DNA from: Microcystis wesenbergii FACHB-1317 | GTDB taxonomy: Bacteria; Cyanobacteriota; Cyanobacteriia; Cyanobacteriales; Microcystaceae | Length of the DNA: 51,497 nt | Assembly (NCBI RefSeq): GCF_014696875.1 | Contig: NZ_JACJQV010000178.1 | Location: forward strand, 1-51,497 | Direction of reading: 5' to 3' | Part shown: positions 8,545-17,338 of the stretch, one piece after another | Layout of the letters: each line of letters starts with the position of its first letter | Numbering within the stretch: the stretch's first letter is position 1 | Notes under the pieces: generated by a model | Seen by the model: only the letters and a program-made list of their open reading frames with translations | What the model was told of the DNA's origin: nothing | Database searches by the model: none | Position numbers and translations under genes: made by a program

Positions 8545-8838
8545 TTAATAGCGTTTTTTTCTGTCACCACCACCACCATTGAAGGGTGCGCGCTCTTCAC
8601 GCTCGCGGGCTTCGTTAACTTTAATTGATCGCCCCATCCAGTCAGCACCATCTAGTGCCTCAATTGCGGCGGTTTCCTGGGCTTTACTTTCCATTTCCAC
8701 GAAGGCGAAACCGCGTTTGCGCTGTGTCTCTTTGTCCACGGGAATATGAACCCTTTTAACTTTGCCGTACTCTGCAAAGACATCGACCAGATCTTCTTGG
8801 GAAATCTCGTAAGAGAGATTACCAACAAAAATAGACAT
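8545..8838 (-). CDS. RRM RNA-binding protein (cyanobacterial Rbp type)
   Basis: 97 residues with a single RRM domain. RNP2 is IFVGNL (residues 3-8) and RNP1 is RGFAFVEM (42-49), followed by a short Gly/Arg-rich tail (GGGGDRKKRY). Cyanobacterial Rbp proteins of this size bind U-rich RNA; some are cold-induced and some direct photosystem mRNAs to thylakoids. I chose the ATG at 8838 because MSIFVGNL is the canonical start; an in-frame ATG at 8859 would add seven atypical residues. The long AT-rich upstream region (8840-9050) may be a regulated 5' leader. The gene is monocistronic with its own terminator. Confidence 0.93.
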   Translation of the reverse strand: MSIFVGNLSYEISQEDLVDVFAEYGKVKRVHIPVDKETQRKRGFAFVEMESKAQETAAIEALDGADWMGRSIKVNEAREREERAPFNGGGGDRKKRY

Positions 8839-9059
8839 AATACTTGAATCCTCGAACAATACTCGAAACGGTGTGGAGACACAAAATTCAGGGAGAAGCC
8901 GAACAATACTAAAGTAAAAGACTTACCGAATTAATACTGAAAACGAACTTGAACACCAATCTTGACTCTCCCCCCGATCATAACACGAAAAGACTGGAGT
9001 TAATGTTAACTTTTATTCTGCGGGGCAAGAGACTGTTTTGTCCATCGGTGGCTACTCCC

Positions 9060-9314
9060 TCAACCGCCAGCCTTTTTTTCCCGACGAAATAACCAAATCA
9101 TCAGGGCCACCACACCAGTTTGTAGGGCAAAATTGGGTAAGGCGGTGGCGACGTCCCTGGCTGCCGCTAATTGGGCCAGAAACACCACCGCACCGATGAA
9201 ACCAGAAGCACCTAAACCGAGATAGAGAAACTGCCGCAGACCTCGGTAGGGATTGGCGGCTTCCTCTTGCAAGCGCGCGTATTTTTGGGGATCGAGTCGA
9301 GGGGATTTGCTCAT
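9060..9314 (-). CDS. DUF3493 small membrane protein
   Basis: 84 residues. The start MSKSPRLDPQKYARLQEEAANPYRGLRQFLY matches the DUF3493 family as I recall it. Two hydrophobic helices follow (about 30-50 and 60-77), and the C-terminus RREKKAGG is basic. The domain is widespread in cyanobacteria and also appears at the end of the plant chloroplast protein LPA1, which assists photosystem II assembly. A thylakoid or plasma-membrane assembly role is therefore plausible but unproven here. It lies immediately upstream of, and divergent from, the tRNA-Thr gene. Confidence 0.8.
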   Translation of the reverse strand: MSKSPRLDPQKYARLQEEAANPYRGLRQFLYLGLGASGFIGAVVFLAQLAAARDVATALPNFALQTGVVALMIWLFRREKKAGG

Positions 9315-9373
9315 AAAAAAATCTTTCTAGCTTTGTATCTATTGTCCGTGATATAATCGGAAATTGGCAATGT

Positions 9374-9445
9374 GCCGATGTAGCTCAGTGGTAGAGTAGT
9401 TGATTCGTAATCAATTGGTCGTGGGTTCAAATCCCATCATCGGCT
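9374..9445 (+). tRNA. tRNA-Thr, anticodon CGU
   Basis: A full cloverleaf folds from the sequence. The acceptor GCCGATG pairs with CATCGGC, the D arm is GCTC...GAGT, the anticodon arm GTTGA/TCAAT has loop TTCGTAA (anticodon CGT, reads ACG), and the T arm GTGGG/CCCAT holds TTCAAAT. The discriminator base is T and CCA is not encoded. A dispersed element begins about 40 bp downstream. Confidence 0.93.
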
Positions 9446-9482
9446 TGGGTTTTCCTCCTAAAAGTTGACTCAGAAATACCGA

Positions 9483-9868
9483 AGTCCGCCTGAATAAATC
9501 TAAAAACCTTGTTGGATAACACTTTTAGACTTTTTTAGACTTTTTGACCATCCAAAAGTGTCGGACCCCGGAGTGAGCGGAATGGGTAAAACCCCACACC
9601 CCCCCCTGCCCCTAGGGTCGTTTCATTCTCGCAAATGTCATTCAATCAAATCCTTATCTGGCAAGGTTTTCAGTCAATTTCTCAGAACAAATATCTGAAA
9701 AATTTTTAAAATGCCTTGCTTTGCTTGCCCCGTAAGCGATTGAAGACAGACAAACAAGGAATCAAACTAGAGAATGAATCAGCCCTAGGGGCAGGGGGGG
9801 TGGGGGCAGGGGGGGCCACACCCTACACCCTGCTCCCACCAAGAAACTTTTTCAGCAAACCCTAGTTA
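9483..9868 (+). repeat. Dispersed element related to 34234-34593, carrying a nested 165-bp MITE
   Basis: From about 9483 the sequence CTGAATAAATCTAAAAACC, then TTGTTGGATAACACTTTTAG, matches the reverse complement of the element at 34234-34593, as does GGTAAAACCCCACACCCC. The right end (9846-9868) reads AACTTTTTCAGCAAACCC and ends CTAGTTA, the complement of the TAACTAGGGTTTGC terminal repeat seen at 34234. The left terminal repeat is missing, so this copy is truncated next to the tRNA-Thr gene. A GC-rich hairpin inside it has been split by the 165-bp MITE at 9610-9790. Confidence 0.65.
9610..9790 (-). mobile_element. 165-bp MITE-like element (copy 2)
   Basis: The core 9618-9782 is the reverse complement of 353-517 over all 165 bases as far as I can read. 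It is bordered by CCCTAGGG at 9610-9617 and 9783-9790. The outer flanks again form a palindrome (a C-run plus CTGC on the left, GCAG plus a G-run on the right) but with a sequence different from copy 1. Identical cores in unrelated palindromes point to recent movement and a preference for palindromes centred on CCTAGG. Confidence 0.8.
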
Positions 9869-10375
9869 CTGAAGAAAAGGTTGAATGATTTCTGCGATCG
9901 CTTGACGTTGGCAATCGTCATATCCCCAGCGTTCTAGAAAGGCTTGATATTCTCCTTGTCCTGTGTTTAAACTGGTGGCTAATTGTTGTAATTTTTCCCC
10001 TAAGGACGGCGACAATAACTCCTTAATTAGTTGACTGGTTTTTTCTTGGACTTTCTCAGAACCTTGGGCGTTTTCTTCGTCCCCTTGACTGCGATGATAG
10101 ATAACCATTGCCGTGGACATAGCCAGATTTTTGACTAATAATTCATTCACCAGTATTGGGGAAGTTTTTAAAGCAGTGATGACTTCTAAACTAGGATATT
10201 CCGTAGGGGATAAATCGCTAGTTAAGTAAGTAACAAAAAATCCCCTAGCTCCATTTTCTGTCGAGACTAACTCAGTAAATTTCTGAGTGATTGTCTCGGT
10301 ATCTAAAAACTCAATTTGACTTAGTAAATCTTGAGTTTGTTGGATAGCATTTTCAAAAGTTATACTCATATCCAT
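9866..10375 (-). CDS. Hypothetical protein beside an Rpn-type nuclease gene
   Basis: 169 residues, soluble, mostly helical, no recognised domain. The start MDMSITFENAIQQTQDLLSQI is amphipathic. The second half contains KTSPILVNELLVKNLAMSTAM and ends ERWGYDDCQRQAIAEIIQPFLQ. The M3 codon is an alternative start. It follows the Rpn-type gene by 33 bp on the same strand and may be co-transcribed with it. Its stop codon TAA coincides with the first bases of the terminal repeat of the dispersed element at 9483-9868, so the element inserted exactly at the gene's end. Function unknown. Confidence 0.6.
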   Translation of the reverse strand: MDMSITFENAIQQTQDLLSQIEFLDTETITQKFTELVSTENGARGFFVTYLTSDLSPTEYPSLEVITALKTSPILVNELLVKNLAMSTAMVIYHRSQGDEENAQGSEKVQEKTSQLIKELLSPSLGEKLQQLATSLNTGQGEYQAFLERWGYDDCQRQAIAEIIQPFLQ

Positions 10376-10408
10376 ACCTAGCCTTCTGTGAAGTTTAAGA
10401 GAAAAATA

Positions 10409-11353
10409 CTAAGCATCTAAAGTATTTAACCAATTAGTTAAATCCTCCACTGTCGAAAAATCCAATAAAGCTTCCCCCACTCGTTCCAGAGCATCAATAT
10501 TCAAGGTTATAATCCGACTCTCTAGAGCCACATCAATAGCTCCTAACTTACGTTTAATCAGACGAATAATTAGATTTCTTTCTCTTGCTAAACCCTGTTC
10601 TAAACCCTGTTCTAAACCCTGTTCTAAACCGCGGCGCATCCAACTGGTGGTAATCTGCATAACTCCCTCCTGTTCGGGTTGAATAAATGTGCTAATCTCC
10701 TGTTGAAATTCTATCTCCTCGGACGAGTTGAGATTGAGATAGGTATCGACAAAGCCTGAAATCAATTGCATTCTAGCGGCATCTAATCTTAATGTTACCA
10801 ATAATCTTAGACATTGTGCCTTAACTTTTGCTCTATCGCGAGGGGCAATTTTCATCTTGGCCATCAAAGCGGCTGCGACGGGATTAGATTGATTGAGAAA
10901 ATCCCGCCAATTCAAGCGATTTAACTGGACAACTTGATAGTTAAATTCTAACACTTTTAAGTCAGGAAACTCAATTTTGTATTGACGAATTGCTTCTTTT
11001 TGCGGACGATCATAGGAGAATATGACAATCGGATAAACTGGTAAGGCAAATTTTTGATGCAGACGAGCAAAATAAGTAAACATTCGCCGATTAAATTCCG
11101 GTTGAGAGCTAGACTGTGCTTCTAGATGAATTAAGAAAAATGATGATTGTCCTCGAAATTGAACTTGGGCGACTAAATCACTTTCATACTTTTCTCCTTC
11201 CGTGACATCGGTAAAGACTTCTTTGTCTAAAAATGTGATCTGATTAGGCTCTAAATAATTGATAATCTCAGGAAAAAACAGCTGAATAAATTCAACAAAA
11301 AAAGTTGCAATTAATTCCTTAAATAAACGATCATGGTCAATAACATCATTCAT
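10409..11353 (-). CDS. Rpn family putative nuclease/transposase with DUF4351 tail
   Basis: 314 residues. The N-terminal two-thirds belongs to the PD-(D/E)XK Rpn type (MNDVIDHDRLFKELIATFFVEF; ESDLVAQVQF; FLIHLEAQSS; YPIVIFSYDRP), with the acidic residues and HLEAQ of the nuclease core. Residues about 243-256 are a GLEQ tetrapeptide repeat. The C-terminus (LIIRLIKRKLGAIDVALESRI) is a DUF4351 domain. Rpn proteins in E. coli promote recA-independent recombination and cleave DNA. They are highly multiplied in Microcystis-like genomes. The GLEQ repeat length varies between copies, as in the EGIQ repeats of the genes at 38-40 kb. Confidence 0.8.
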   Translation of the reverse strand: MNDVIDHDRLFKELIATFFVEFIQLFFPEIINYLEPNQITFLDKEVFTDVTEGEKYESDLVAQVQFRGQSSFFLIHLEAQSSSQPEFNRRMFTYFARLHQKFALPVYPIVIFSYDRPQKEAIRQYKIEFPDLKVLEFNYQVVQLNRLNWRDFLNQSNPVAAALMAKMKIAPRDRAKVKAQCLRLLVTLRLDAARMQLISGFVDTYLNLNSSEEIEFQQEISTFIQPEQEGVMQITTSWMRRGLEQGLEQGLEQGLARERNLIIRLIKRKLGAIDVALESRIITLNIDALERVGEALLDFSTVEDLTNWLNTLDA

Positions 11354-11391
11354 ACCTAATAATTATCAACGAGGAATCCTTCAGCTTATCT

Positions 11392-11515
11392 TCATAACTT
11401 TTTGTAGTAATTATCAAAGATTTTCCAATGACTAGCACTAGGAGACAAAGAAATTAAATCCTCGATATTCCCTTCCATAGTAGCACAAATTTGAGCGCGG
11501 GGTAATAGCAAATCC
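11392..11515 (-). pseudogene. C-terminal fragment of an unidentified protein
   Basis: Read leftward from about 11515, an open frame gives LEDLLLPRAQICATMEGNIED and then LISLSPSASHWKIFDNYYKKL before a stop. It reads like a genuine protein C-terminus. The sequence to its right is the transposase remnant at 11548, so the rest of the gene was probably lost when that element inserted. Family not recognised. Confidence 0.35.
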
Positions 11516-11547
11516 TCTAGTAAGACGAGTAAGGACGAGGAGATAAA

Positions 11548-11880
11548 ATGCCCAAGAAAGCGTACTCATCCGAACATCTAAGTTCAGAGGAACCGAAAGA
11601 TAAATACAGAACCAGTCAAGACTCAGTGGCAACAAGAAGATGGCACTGGTTAGGTAAAATATCTTTAGGATAGACAATCAAAAAGGCGACAGTAGCTGTC
11701 GGATTAGATTATCAATATAGTTTTAAAAATTCTCAAAATATCTAATCAATTAGGAGAAGAAGGAGTTAAAAATATCAAGAAAAAGGGTCAGGAACATCCG
11801 AGAGGAAAAGAACCTTTATTGAAGAAAGAACAATTCCAAAAATTAAAATTGAATAAATTCAGGGAAATTTACGGTAATTT
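11548..11880 (+). pseudogene. IS630-type transposase remnant, N-terminal part only
   Basis: The ATG at 11548 opens MPKKAYSSEHLSSEEPKDKY, followed by RTSQDSVATRRWHWLGKISLG and then a stop. Frameshifted continuation gives AVGLDYQYSFKIL, LNQLGEEGVKNIKKKGQEHP and RGKEPLLKKEQFQKLK. This is the winged-helix N-terminal region of IS630-like transposases as I remember them from Microcystis. The DDE catalytic part is absent. At least one nonsense mutation and one frameshift make it dead. Confidence 0.65.
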
Positions 11881-11952
11881 TGCCGGTTAAATCAATTCCC
11901 TGCTATCTCCACCAAAGCTCTTGCTAGTACAAGGGTTCTATCTAATTCTAAA

Positions 11953-12933
11953 TTATCGATTGAGAATAGAAATAATTCGATGATTTTGAGGAGTTTTTTC
12001 CTGAATTATAGGACGTAGTTGTTGCACCAGTTCCTTAGAGCGTCTTATTCTTGCTTCTGGTAATAAATGCTCATGGGTATCGGCAAATAAACTAGAATCT
12101 GTTTGCAGATTAAGAGTTTTTGGATTGTAGATTAAAGGTACTATATTAGACAATTCTTCAATAGTTTTTTTAACATTTTTTACAGTAGTTTCATCGGTCT
12201 TAGCATAAACCCAAGAGAGAGAAACTACTAAATCAGCACCTTTAGCTTTTAACTCCTCTTGAAATTGAGCGATGCGTTTGAGGGAGTGTTGCGAAACAGG
12301 TCGATCAAATGTTCTAGCCCACCATTTACCTGTACGATGTTTGACTACGGTAGGATCTCCTTTTTCTGTGATTGGATCTGATAAATAACCCCTAGCTTTT
12401 CCTGTTTGTATAACATCAACAGCAGTTTTTACCATAGCGCGTAAACTAGGAACTCCCATTAACCAAGTCTCGGAAACTAATTGTTCTAAGGGTATATTTC
12501 CTAAACCAGGTTTTCCAATAGCAACACCAAAGGGAACCGAACCAAATAAACCATCACCATAACCAATACCATCATCATCCAGTAACATCAAATATTCAGG
12601 ACTGAGAACCACTATATCCCCCGGACGTACCTGTTCTAAAATAATTGGGCAAATAACATTTAATCCCAAATCTCCCTGTAAACCAAAGTTAAAAACTGGG
12701 ATTTTTAGCTCTTGTTCTAGGAATTGAGAGTTAATACTATATTGTACTCCCGACCCCCCCGCAAAAATTATTCGTCTCGGTGCTTGTATCTGCTTGGCAA
12801 AAGAGACTTTTTGTTCGTACATTTGTAGGAGCCACTTTAATTCACCACCGTAGTGTACGTTATAAAAAAAACCCAAAGACCAGGCCACCCCAACGGTAGC
12901 TAACCAAGGCCAAAAAGTAAACATTTTCTTCAT
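11953..12933 (-). CDS. Membrane-anchored SGNH-like protein of a surface-glycan cluster
   Basis: 326 residues. Residues 4-24 form an N-terminal membrane anchor. Then comes RIIFAGGSGVQYSINSQFLEQ at about 53-73, the position of block I of SGNH-type hydrolases though with GGSG in place of GDS. A short GLQGD motif follows, and near the end FADTHEHLLPEAR resembles the Asp-x-x-His of block V. Related DUF1574/AlgJ-like proteins acetylate exported polysaccharides. It is the last gene of a minus-strand cluster with a glycosyltransferase, a sugar aminotransferase and a cupin, so a role in modifying a surface glycan is reasonable but inferred. Confidence 0.55.
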   Translation of the reverse strand: MKKMFTFWPWLATVGVAWSLGFFYNVHYGGELKWLLQMYEQKVSFAKQIQAPRRIIFAGGSGVQYSINSQFLEQELKIPVFNFGLQGDLGLNVICPIILEQVRPGDIVVLSPEYLMLLDDDGIGYGDGLFGSVPFGVAIGKPGLGNIPLEQLVSETWLMGVPSLRAMVKTAVDVIQTGKARGYLSDPITEKGDPTVVKHRTGKWWARTFDRPVSQHSLKRIAQFQEELKAKGADLVVSLSWVYAKTDETTVKNVKKTIEELSNIVPLIYNPKTLNLQTDSSLFADTHEHLLPEARIRRSKELVQQLRPIIQEKTPQNHRIISILNR

Positions 12934-13011
12934 AAGTTTAGCTCCTAAAGTTGAAGAACCAGGGGATAACTAGAGAATCAGTAATTTTAGTTCAAAAAAG
13001 AGATAATTGTC

Positions 13012-15636
13012 TTATCTTTCTTGCCACAATTGCCAAATAGTCGCCACATATTTCCGTCCTTTTGACAAATAATCCCAGAGATTAATTCCGGTTTTACTCT
13101 CACCATAAATGCGGGGAACGCAAAGATAAGGAACTTCCACTAACTTATAACCTAAACGATTGGCACGGGTTAATAAATCAATGCAGTATTCTCCATAATC
13201 TCCCTTGAAGCGAATTTTTTCTAAAACCTGAGAACGAACGGCAATAAAACCACTGGTATAGTCGTGAACTTGATTGCCTAGCATCACGATGGCCATGCGA
13301 TTAATAATCCAGCTTAACATCCGGGCCATCACTCCGTGGGCAACATCATCACCCCCCGGAATCCAACGAGAACCTACGGCCATATCAGCTTTTTTAGCTC
13401 GAATCGGTGTGATTAATTGCGGCACATCTTCTGGAGGCATAGATAAATCACAATCCATCCAAGTAATAATTTTAGCCCCATACAGGTTAATTGCGTCGTC
13501 AATACCTCTTTGTAGAGCCGAAGTTAACCCTTTCTCGTTGATTCTGCGACACAAAATTACCCCCGATTGGAATTGCGAATCTTGGGGAGGAGTGGGGTAT
13601 TGTTGGGCTAAATCTTCTACTATCTGCCAAGTTTCATCGGGAGAATTATCATCCACCACTAGCACTAAATAAGGACTAGGAACACTAGCTAGTAAACGTT
13701 CAATTAATTGACTAATATTATCTCGCTCGTTATAAGTGGGTAAAATCGTACAGACTAAATCATTAGCTGCTGGGGTAATTGTGGGCTTATCCTCGGATTT
13801 TTTGGCTAGTAAACCTGTCTCAGAAGCAGATATAACTATTTCATAGAAAGGATACTTACCAATGATTCCAGAGCGATTTATGCCAATTTGAAACTTTTGT
13901 CCATCTTGGCTAAATTCCAGTTCTTCCGGTGGGGATTCTAAGAGTTGACAAGGGCGATAGGGATAGCAAACGTAGGGAAAACTAAACAATCCTTGACTGA
14001 GTAATTCTTGGCATAGTTTAACCATGGCTTGACTATTTTCCACACGGAAGAAAGTTTTTTGTTTCTCCAAACCAAAACCCAAAACTTGTGCCGCATATTG
14101 ATGAGAAAAGGCAACAATAGAATTAGTATCCTCTTCTATGCTTTTGATGGCTGGCGCTATCCCCTGATGGGTTTTATAGAAAAATTCTCCACCTTGATAA
14201 ATGTTTTTATAGACACCTATTGCCATTAAGATTAAAAGTAAAACCCAACTTCCCTTGGCTAGTAAAACTTCTTGGTTCGCCCCGACAATTTTTACTTGTT
14301 CCACCGTTAATAAGGTAACAAAGGGGATAAGAGGCAATAAATATCTCGGTCCCCATTGTTTACCTCCCACCATGACTTCTCCCGGGGCAATATCGACTAA
14401 ACAAGATACCCCTACTGTGTAGATAAAATAGAGAGCATAGACAAAAAGCATTTGTTTATCTAGAGATATATTGGCGATGTCAAATAGATAACAACTAGCT
14501 AAAAGTATCAGAAAGTAAATGATATTGTCCTTGACTAACGCCTTGGTTTTGACCATTCCTTGCTGGCGAAGATTGACGAGAACAGCCAAGATGATAATCG
14601 CCATTATACTAATTAAAGTTACGGGAATATCCTTGGCAACATTCAATTGTTGACCGCTCCAAGTGAGCAAGTAAGCTAAGGGAATTATACAGATAGGAAA
14701 ATGCAGCAAAAAAGAGCTATTTAACTGATAAAAACTGGTCAGGGCTTCTTGAATACGTTTTTTCCAAGAAAACTCCTCAAGGACTAACAGAGCGTGAACT
14801 CCTAGAAAACGATTATAAATTAACTTATTGCAAAACCACAGTACAAACACACTAACAATCATACCTAGCACAAAAACAAAAGCTATTCGATTGGTTAGCA
14901 GAAATTCAGAAAAATTAAGATTTTGCTCGGTTGAATACCAAGCAAAAATTGAGGTTTGTTCTGGAGTTAACCCCAAGAAAACTAATAAAGTTAAAGTTGC
15001 CACTAGGGCCAGACATTCGGAGCGGAACCATACCGATAAACCCACTAGAAATCCGCCTAATAAATTGGGCAGCCAGCCACTATTAGCTGTATCGGGTAGA
15101 AAAAAAGCGATAACAATTCCCAAAAATCCTAAAGTAACAGCGAGGGTATGTTCACAATATATGGCACTGTATAGAGTTAAGGGAGAAGCAAAAATCAAAA
15201 TAACTAATCCCAAAAGCCCCCCCCAACTGTCTAGGGAAAAAGCGGGAATTGCTCTTGAAAAACTGAGCCACAATACCCAAATTGATAGGAGGGGAATCAA
15301 GTAAAACCCCCGATAACCCCAAAGTTTATAAAAAAGGGAAGTTAGCCAAGAGAATGGAAAAGGAAAGGAGATATAATAACGTTGATTTAAGTAGTAAACA
15401 AAAGGGGGGCGATAACTGTATAAACCCTCTTGCCAAAGACGAGTAACCCAAGCTTCTGCGCGCTCAACTAAGTCAAATCGCCATGGACCATTACTTAGCT
15501 GACGAGCTAGTAAAGCTTTCAGCGCTCCATCGCCATTAAAAAAAACATCCTTGGGAACTGAAATACATAGATATAGGGAATAAAAGCAACCGGCGGCAAT
15601 TACTACCCAAGATAAAAACTCCGTGCCAATTATCAT
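13012..15636 (-). CDS. Fusion of a multi-pass glycosyltransferase with a DPM1-like GT2 domain
   Basis: 874 residues in two parts. Residues 1-about 480 contain ten or more hydrophobic helices of a GT-C type (ArnT/PMT-like) membrane transferase that uses polyprenyl-phosphate sugars. Residues about 625-870 are a family-2 glycosyltransferase: CTILPTYNERDNISQLIERL, LVVDDNSPDETW and the DxD-like TWMDCDLSMPPEDV, closest to polyprenyl-phosphate mannose synthases. One chain could thus make the lipid-linked sugar and also transfer it. The order is the reverse of the usual GT2-first fusion. Downstream is the SGNH-like gene and upstream the aminotransferase, all on one strand. Confidence 0.75.
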   Translation of the reverse strand: MIIGTEFLSWVVIAAGCFYSLYLCISVPKDVFFNGDGALKALLARQLSNGPWRFDLVERAEAWVTRLWQEGLYSYRPPFVYYLNQRYYISFPFPFSWLTSLFYKLWGYRGFYLIPLLSIWVLWLSFSRAIPAFSLDSWGGLLGLVILIFASPLTLYSAIYCEHTLAVTLGFLGIVIAFFLPDTANSGWLPNLLGGFLVGLSVWFRSECLALVATLTLLVFLGLTPEQTSIFAWYSTEQNLNFSEFLLTNRIAFVFVLGMIVSVFVLWFCNKLIYNRFLGVHALLVLEEFSWKKRIQEALTSFYQLNSSFLLHFPICIIPLAYLLTWSGQQLNVAKDIPVTLISIMAIIILAVLVNLRQQGMVKTKALVKDNIIYFLILLASCYLFDIANISLDKQMLFVYALYFIYTVGVSCLVDIAPGEVMVGGKQWGPRYLLPLIPFVTLLTVEQVKIVGANQEVLLAKGSWVLLLILMAIGVYKNIYQGGEFFYKTHQGIAPAIKSIEEDTNSIVAFSHQYAAQVLGFGLEKQKTFFRVENSQAMVKLCQELLSQGLFSFPYVCYPYRPCQLLESPPEELEFSQDGQKFQIGINRSGIIGKYPFYEIVISASETGLLAKKSEDKPTITPAANDLVCTILPTYNERDNISQLIERLLASVPSPYLVLVVDDNSPDETWQIVEDLAQQYPTPPQDSQFQSGVILCRRINEKGLTSALQRGIDDAINLYGAKIITWMDCDLSMPPEDVPQLITPIRAKKADMAVGSRWIPGGDDVAHGVMARMLSWIINRMAIVMLGNQVHDYTSGFIAVRSQVLEKIRFKGDYGEYCIDLLTRANRLGYKLVEVPYLCVPRIYGESKTGINLWDYLSKGRKYVATIWQLWQER

Positions 15637-15680
15637 AAAAGTCGGTTTTTATTCAAAAAATTTTCATCAATTTTTCATCC

Positions 15681-16808
15681 CTACTCAGCCTCAGCAAAAA
15701 CTTGCTGAACTGCTTGGGCCACTCGCTCAATTTGCTCGTCCGTGAGAGCTAAACCGCTAGGCAGATAAAAACCTCTGCGTGCCAGTCTTTCAGCCACGGG
15801 ACAGGAAACATTTTGCAATAATCCCATTTTGTGAAATACCGGTTGTTCGTGCATACACCAGAAAAAAGGACGCGTACCAATCTGATGTTCTTTGAGGCGT
15901 TTCATCGCTTCCATAGCATCAAAGTTAACCTCATCTTTGAGAACAACACCATAAACCCAATAAATATTTTCGGCATAATCAGTTTGAGGTAGGGGCAATT
16001 CTAGACAGGGGATATTTTGCAATAATTCCCTGTAGCGTCTGCCCATTTTTCTCTTGCGCTGGACAAAAGTTTCTAGCTGTTCTAATTGTGCTAAACCCAC
16101 TGCCGCTTGCAGATTAGTCATCCTCAGATTCCAGCCCAGTTCTTCGTGAATAAAACGTCGTTGGGGCTGAAAATATAAATTTCTCAGGGAACGACAACGC
16201 TCAAAAATATCCTCTTGGTTGGTGACAATCATGCCCCCTTCCCCAGTGGTAATATGTTTGTTGGAATAGAAACTAAAGATACTGATATCACCGAAACTAC
16301 CACAGGGTTTACCTTGATAGGTTTGACCGTGCATTTCCGCCGCATCTTCAATAATTTTTAAACCGTATTTTTGAGCTAATTCTAAAACTGGAGTCATTGC
16401 CACTGGTAATCCGTAGATATGAACCACCATTATCGCTTTAGTGCGGGGCGTGATTTTTGCCTCTATCTGCCCGATATCCATGTTCCAAGTCTGCGCTTCG
16501 CAGTCCACGACCACGGGAATCGCCCCGGCTTTGACAATGGCGGCCCCGCAGGAAATGATGGTAAAAGTGGGGAGAATCACTTCATCCCCCGAACCAATTC
16601 CTAACGCGACGATGGCCGCTTCTAAGGCCATAGAACCATTGCACACGGAAACGGCATACTTTCGCCCAACAGTGAGGGCAAAATTTTCTTCAAATCTCTG
16701 AACAAAGGGACCTTCGGAAGAAATCCAACCGCTATCAATACATTCGTTCAGATACTGTTTTTCCTTGCCCGCAAGTAGTGGCTCGTTGACGGGAATAAAG
16801 CTACTCAT
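15681..16808 (-). CDS. DegT/DnrJ/EryC1-type sugar aminotransferase
   Basis: 375 residues, PLP-dependent type I fold. Visible motifs are GPFVQRFEENFA near the start, IIEDAAEMHGQTYQG around residue 152 with the PLP-contacting Asp, and SFYSNKHITTGEGGMI with the Schiff-base lysine K184. Such enzymes transaminate nucleotide-linked ketosugars (for example to perosamine, QuiNAc4N or similar). The exact sugar cannot be read from the sequence. The start ATG overlaps the end of the cupin gene (16805-16808), so the two are translationally coupled in one operon for an amino-sugar of a surface polysaccharide. Confidence 0.88.
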   Translation of the reverse strand: MSSFIPVNEPLLAGKEKQYLNECIDSGWISSEGPFVQRFEENFALTVGRKYAVSVCNGSMALEAAIVALGIGSGDEVILPTFTIISCGAAIVKAGAIPVVVDCEAQTWNMDIGQIEAKITPRTKAIMVVHIYGLPVAMTPVLELAQKYGLKIIEDAAEMHGQTYQGKPCGSFGDISIFSFYSNKHITTGEGGMIVTNQEDIFERCRSLRNLYFQPQRRFIHEELGWNLRMTNLQAAVGLAQLEQLETFVQRKRKMGRRYRELLQNIPCLELPLPQTDYAENIYWVYGVVLKDEVNFDAMEAMKRLKEHQIGTRPFFWCMHEQPVFHKMGLLQNVSCPVAERLARRGFYLPSGLALTDEQIERVAQAVQQVFAEAE

Positions 16809-17338
16809 GCCATCTCTGCTCCCGCCATTTTAACCACGGTTTCCTCAATTCCTGTAAAGCGAGTTTTATCCTGATTACCAACGTAAGGACCTTGTTTGAC
16901 TTCAATCATTTCTACTTCTTCTAAGACTTGGAAACCATGGCCACCTTGTATCAATAAAACCACATCTCCATCTCTCAAGATATGACTTTCTAGATATTGT
17001 TGGTCGTCATCATAGAAATCTACCCGCAGTTTTCCTCTTTTGATAATTAAGACTTCCTGGGTAAAAAATACTTCCCGTTGTACTTTGTTATGAACGTGGG
17101 GCATAATACTTTTTCCCGTCGGGTGTCTCATATAGGCCAACTGTTGGGAAAAATCATCGGGAGTTAGGAAATGAATCCCCTCTTGGTTAAACTCTCGTCG
17201 GAGAATTATCGCTAAAACTTTACCCTCTTTCGTGATTTGAGAAATTGGCAAAGAGTTAAATTGACTTTCTGGCTTATTTTTCTGATTTTGTTGGCGGAGA
17301 AAATCTAAAGATAAAAAGTCTGAAGCTAGTTTAAACAT
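16805..17338 (-). CDS. Cupin-fold protein of the amino-sugar operon
   Basis: 177 residues. A cupin barrel spans about residues 60-160: HPTGKSIMPHVHNKVQREV holds the first metal-type motif with paired His, then RGKLRVDFYDDD, and DGDVVLLIQGGHGFQVLEEV the second. Cupins next to sugar aminotransferases are often ketoisomerases (FdtA type) or small-molecule sensors. The catalytic His pair of FdtA is not clearly identifiable, so I do not claim that reaction. It overlaps the aminotransferase by 4 bp and is the first gene of the cluster. The 360 bp upstream (17339-17699) is AT-rich and shared with the divergent ycf46. Confidence 0.65.
   Translation of the reverse strand: MFKLASDFLSLDFLRQQNQKNKPESQFNSLPISQITKEGKVLAIILRREFNQEGIHFLTPDDFSQQLAYMRHPTGKSIMPHVHNKVQREVFFTQEVLIIKRGKLRVDFYDDDQQYLESHILRDGDVVLLIQGGHGFQVLEEVEMIEVKQGPYVGNQDKTRFTGIEETVVKMAGAEMA

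Noticed and set aside
13274-13672. 132-codon plus-strand frame inside the glycosyltransferase gene
   Set aside because: It is the antisense shadow of a strongly supported GT2 domain and shows no domain of its own.
14828-15304. 158-codon plus-strand frame in the membrane part of the glycosyltransferase
   Set aside because: Antisense to membrane helices, giving the polar low-complexity composition typical of shadows.
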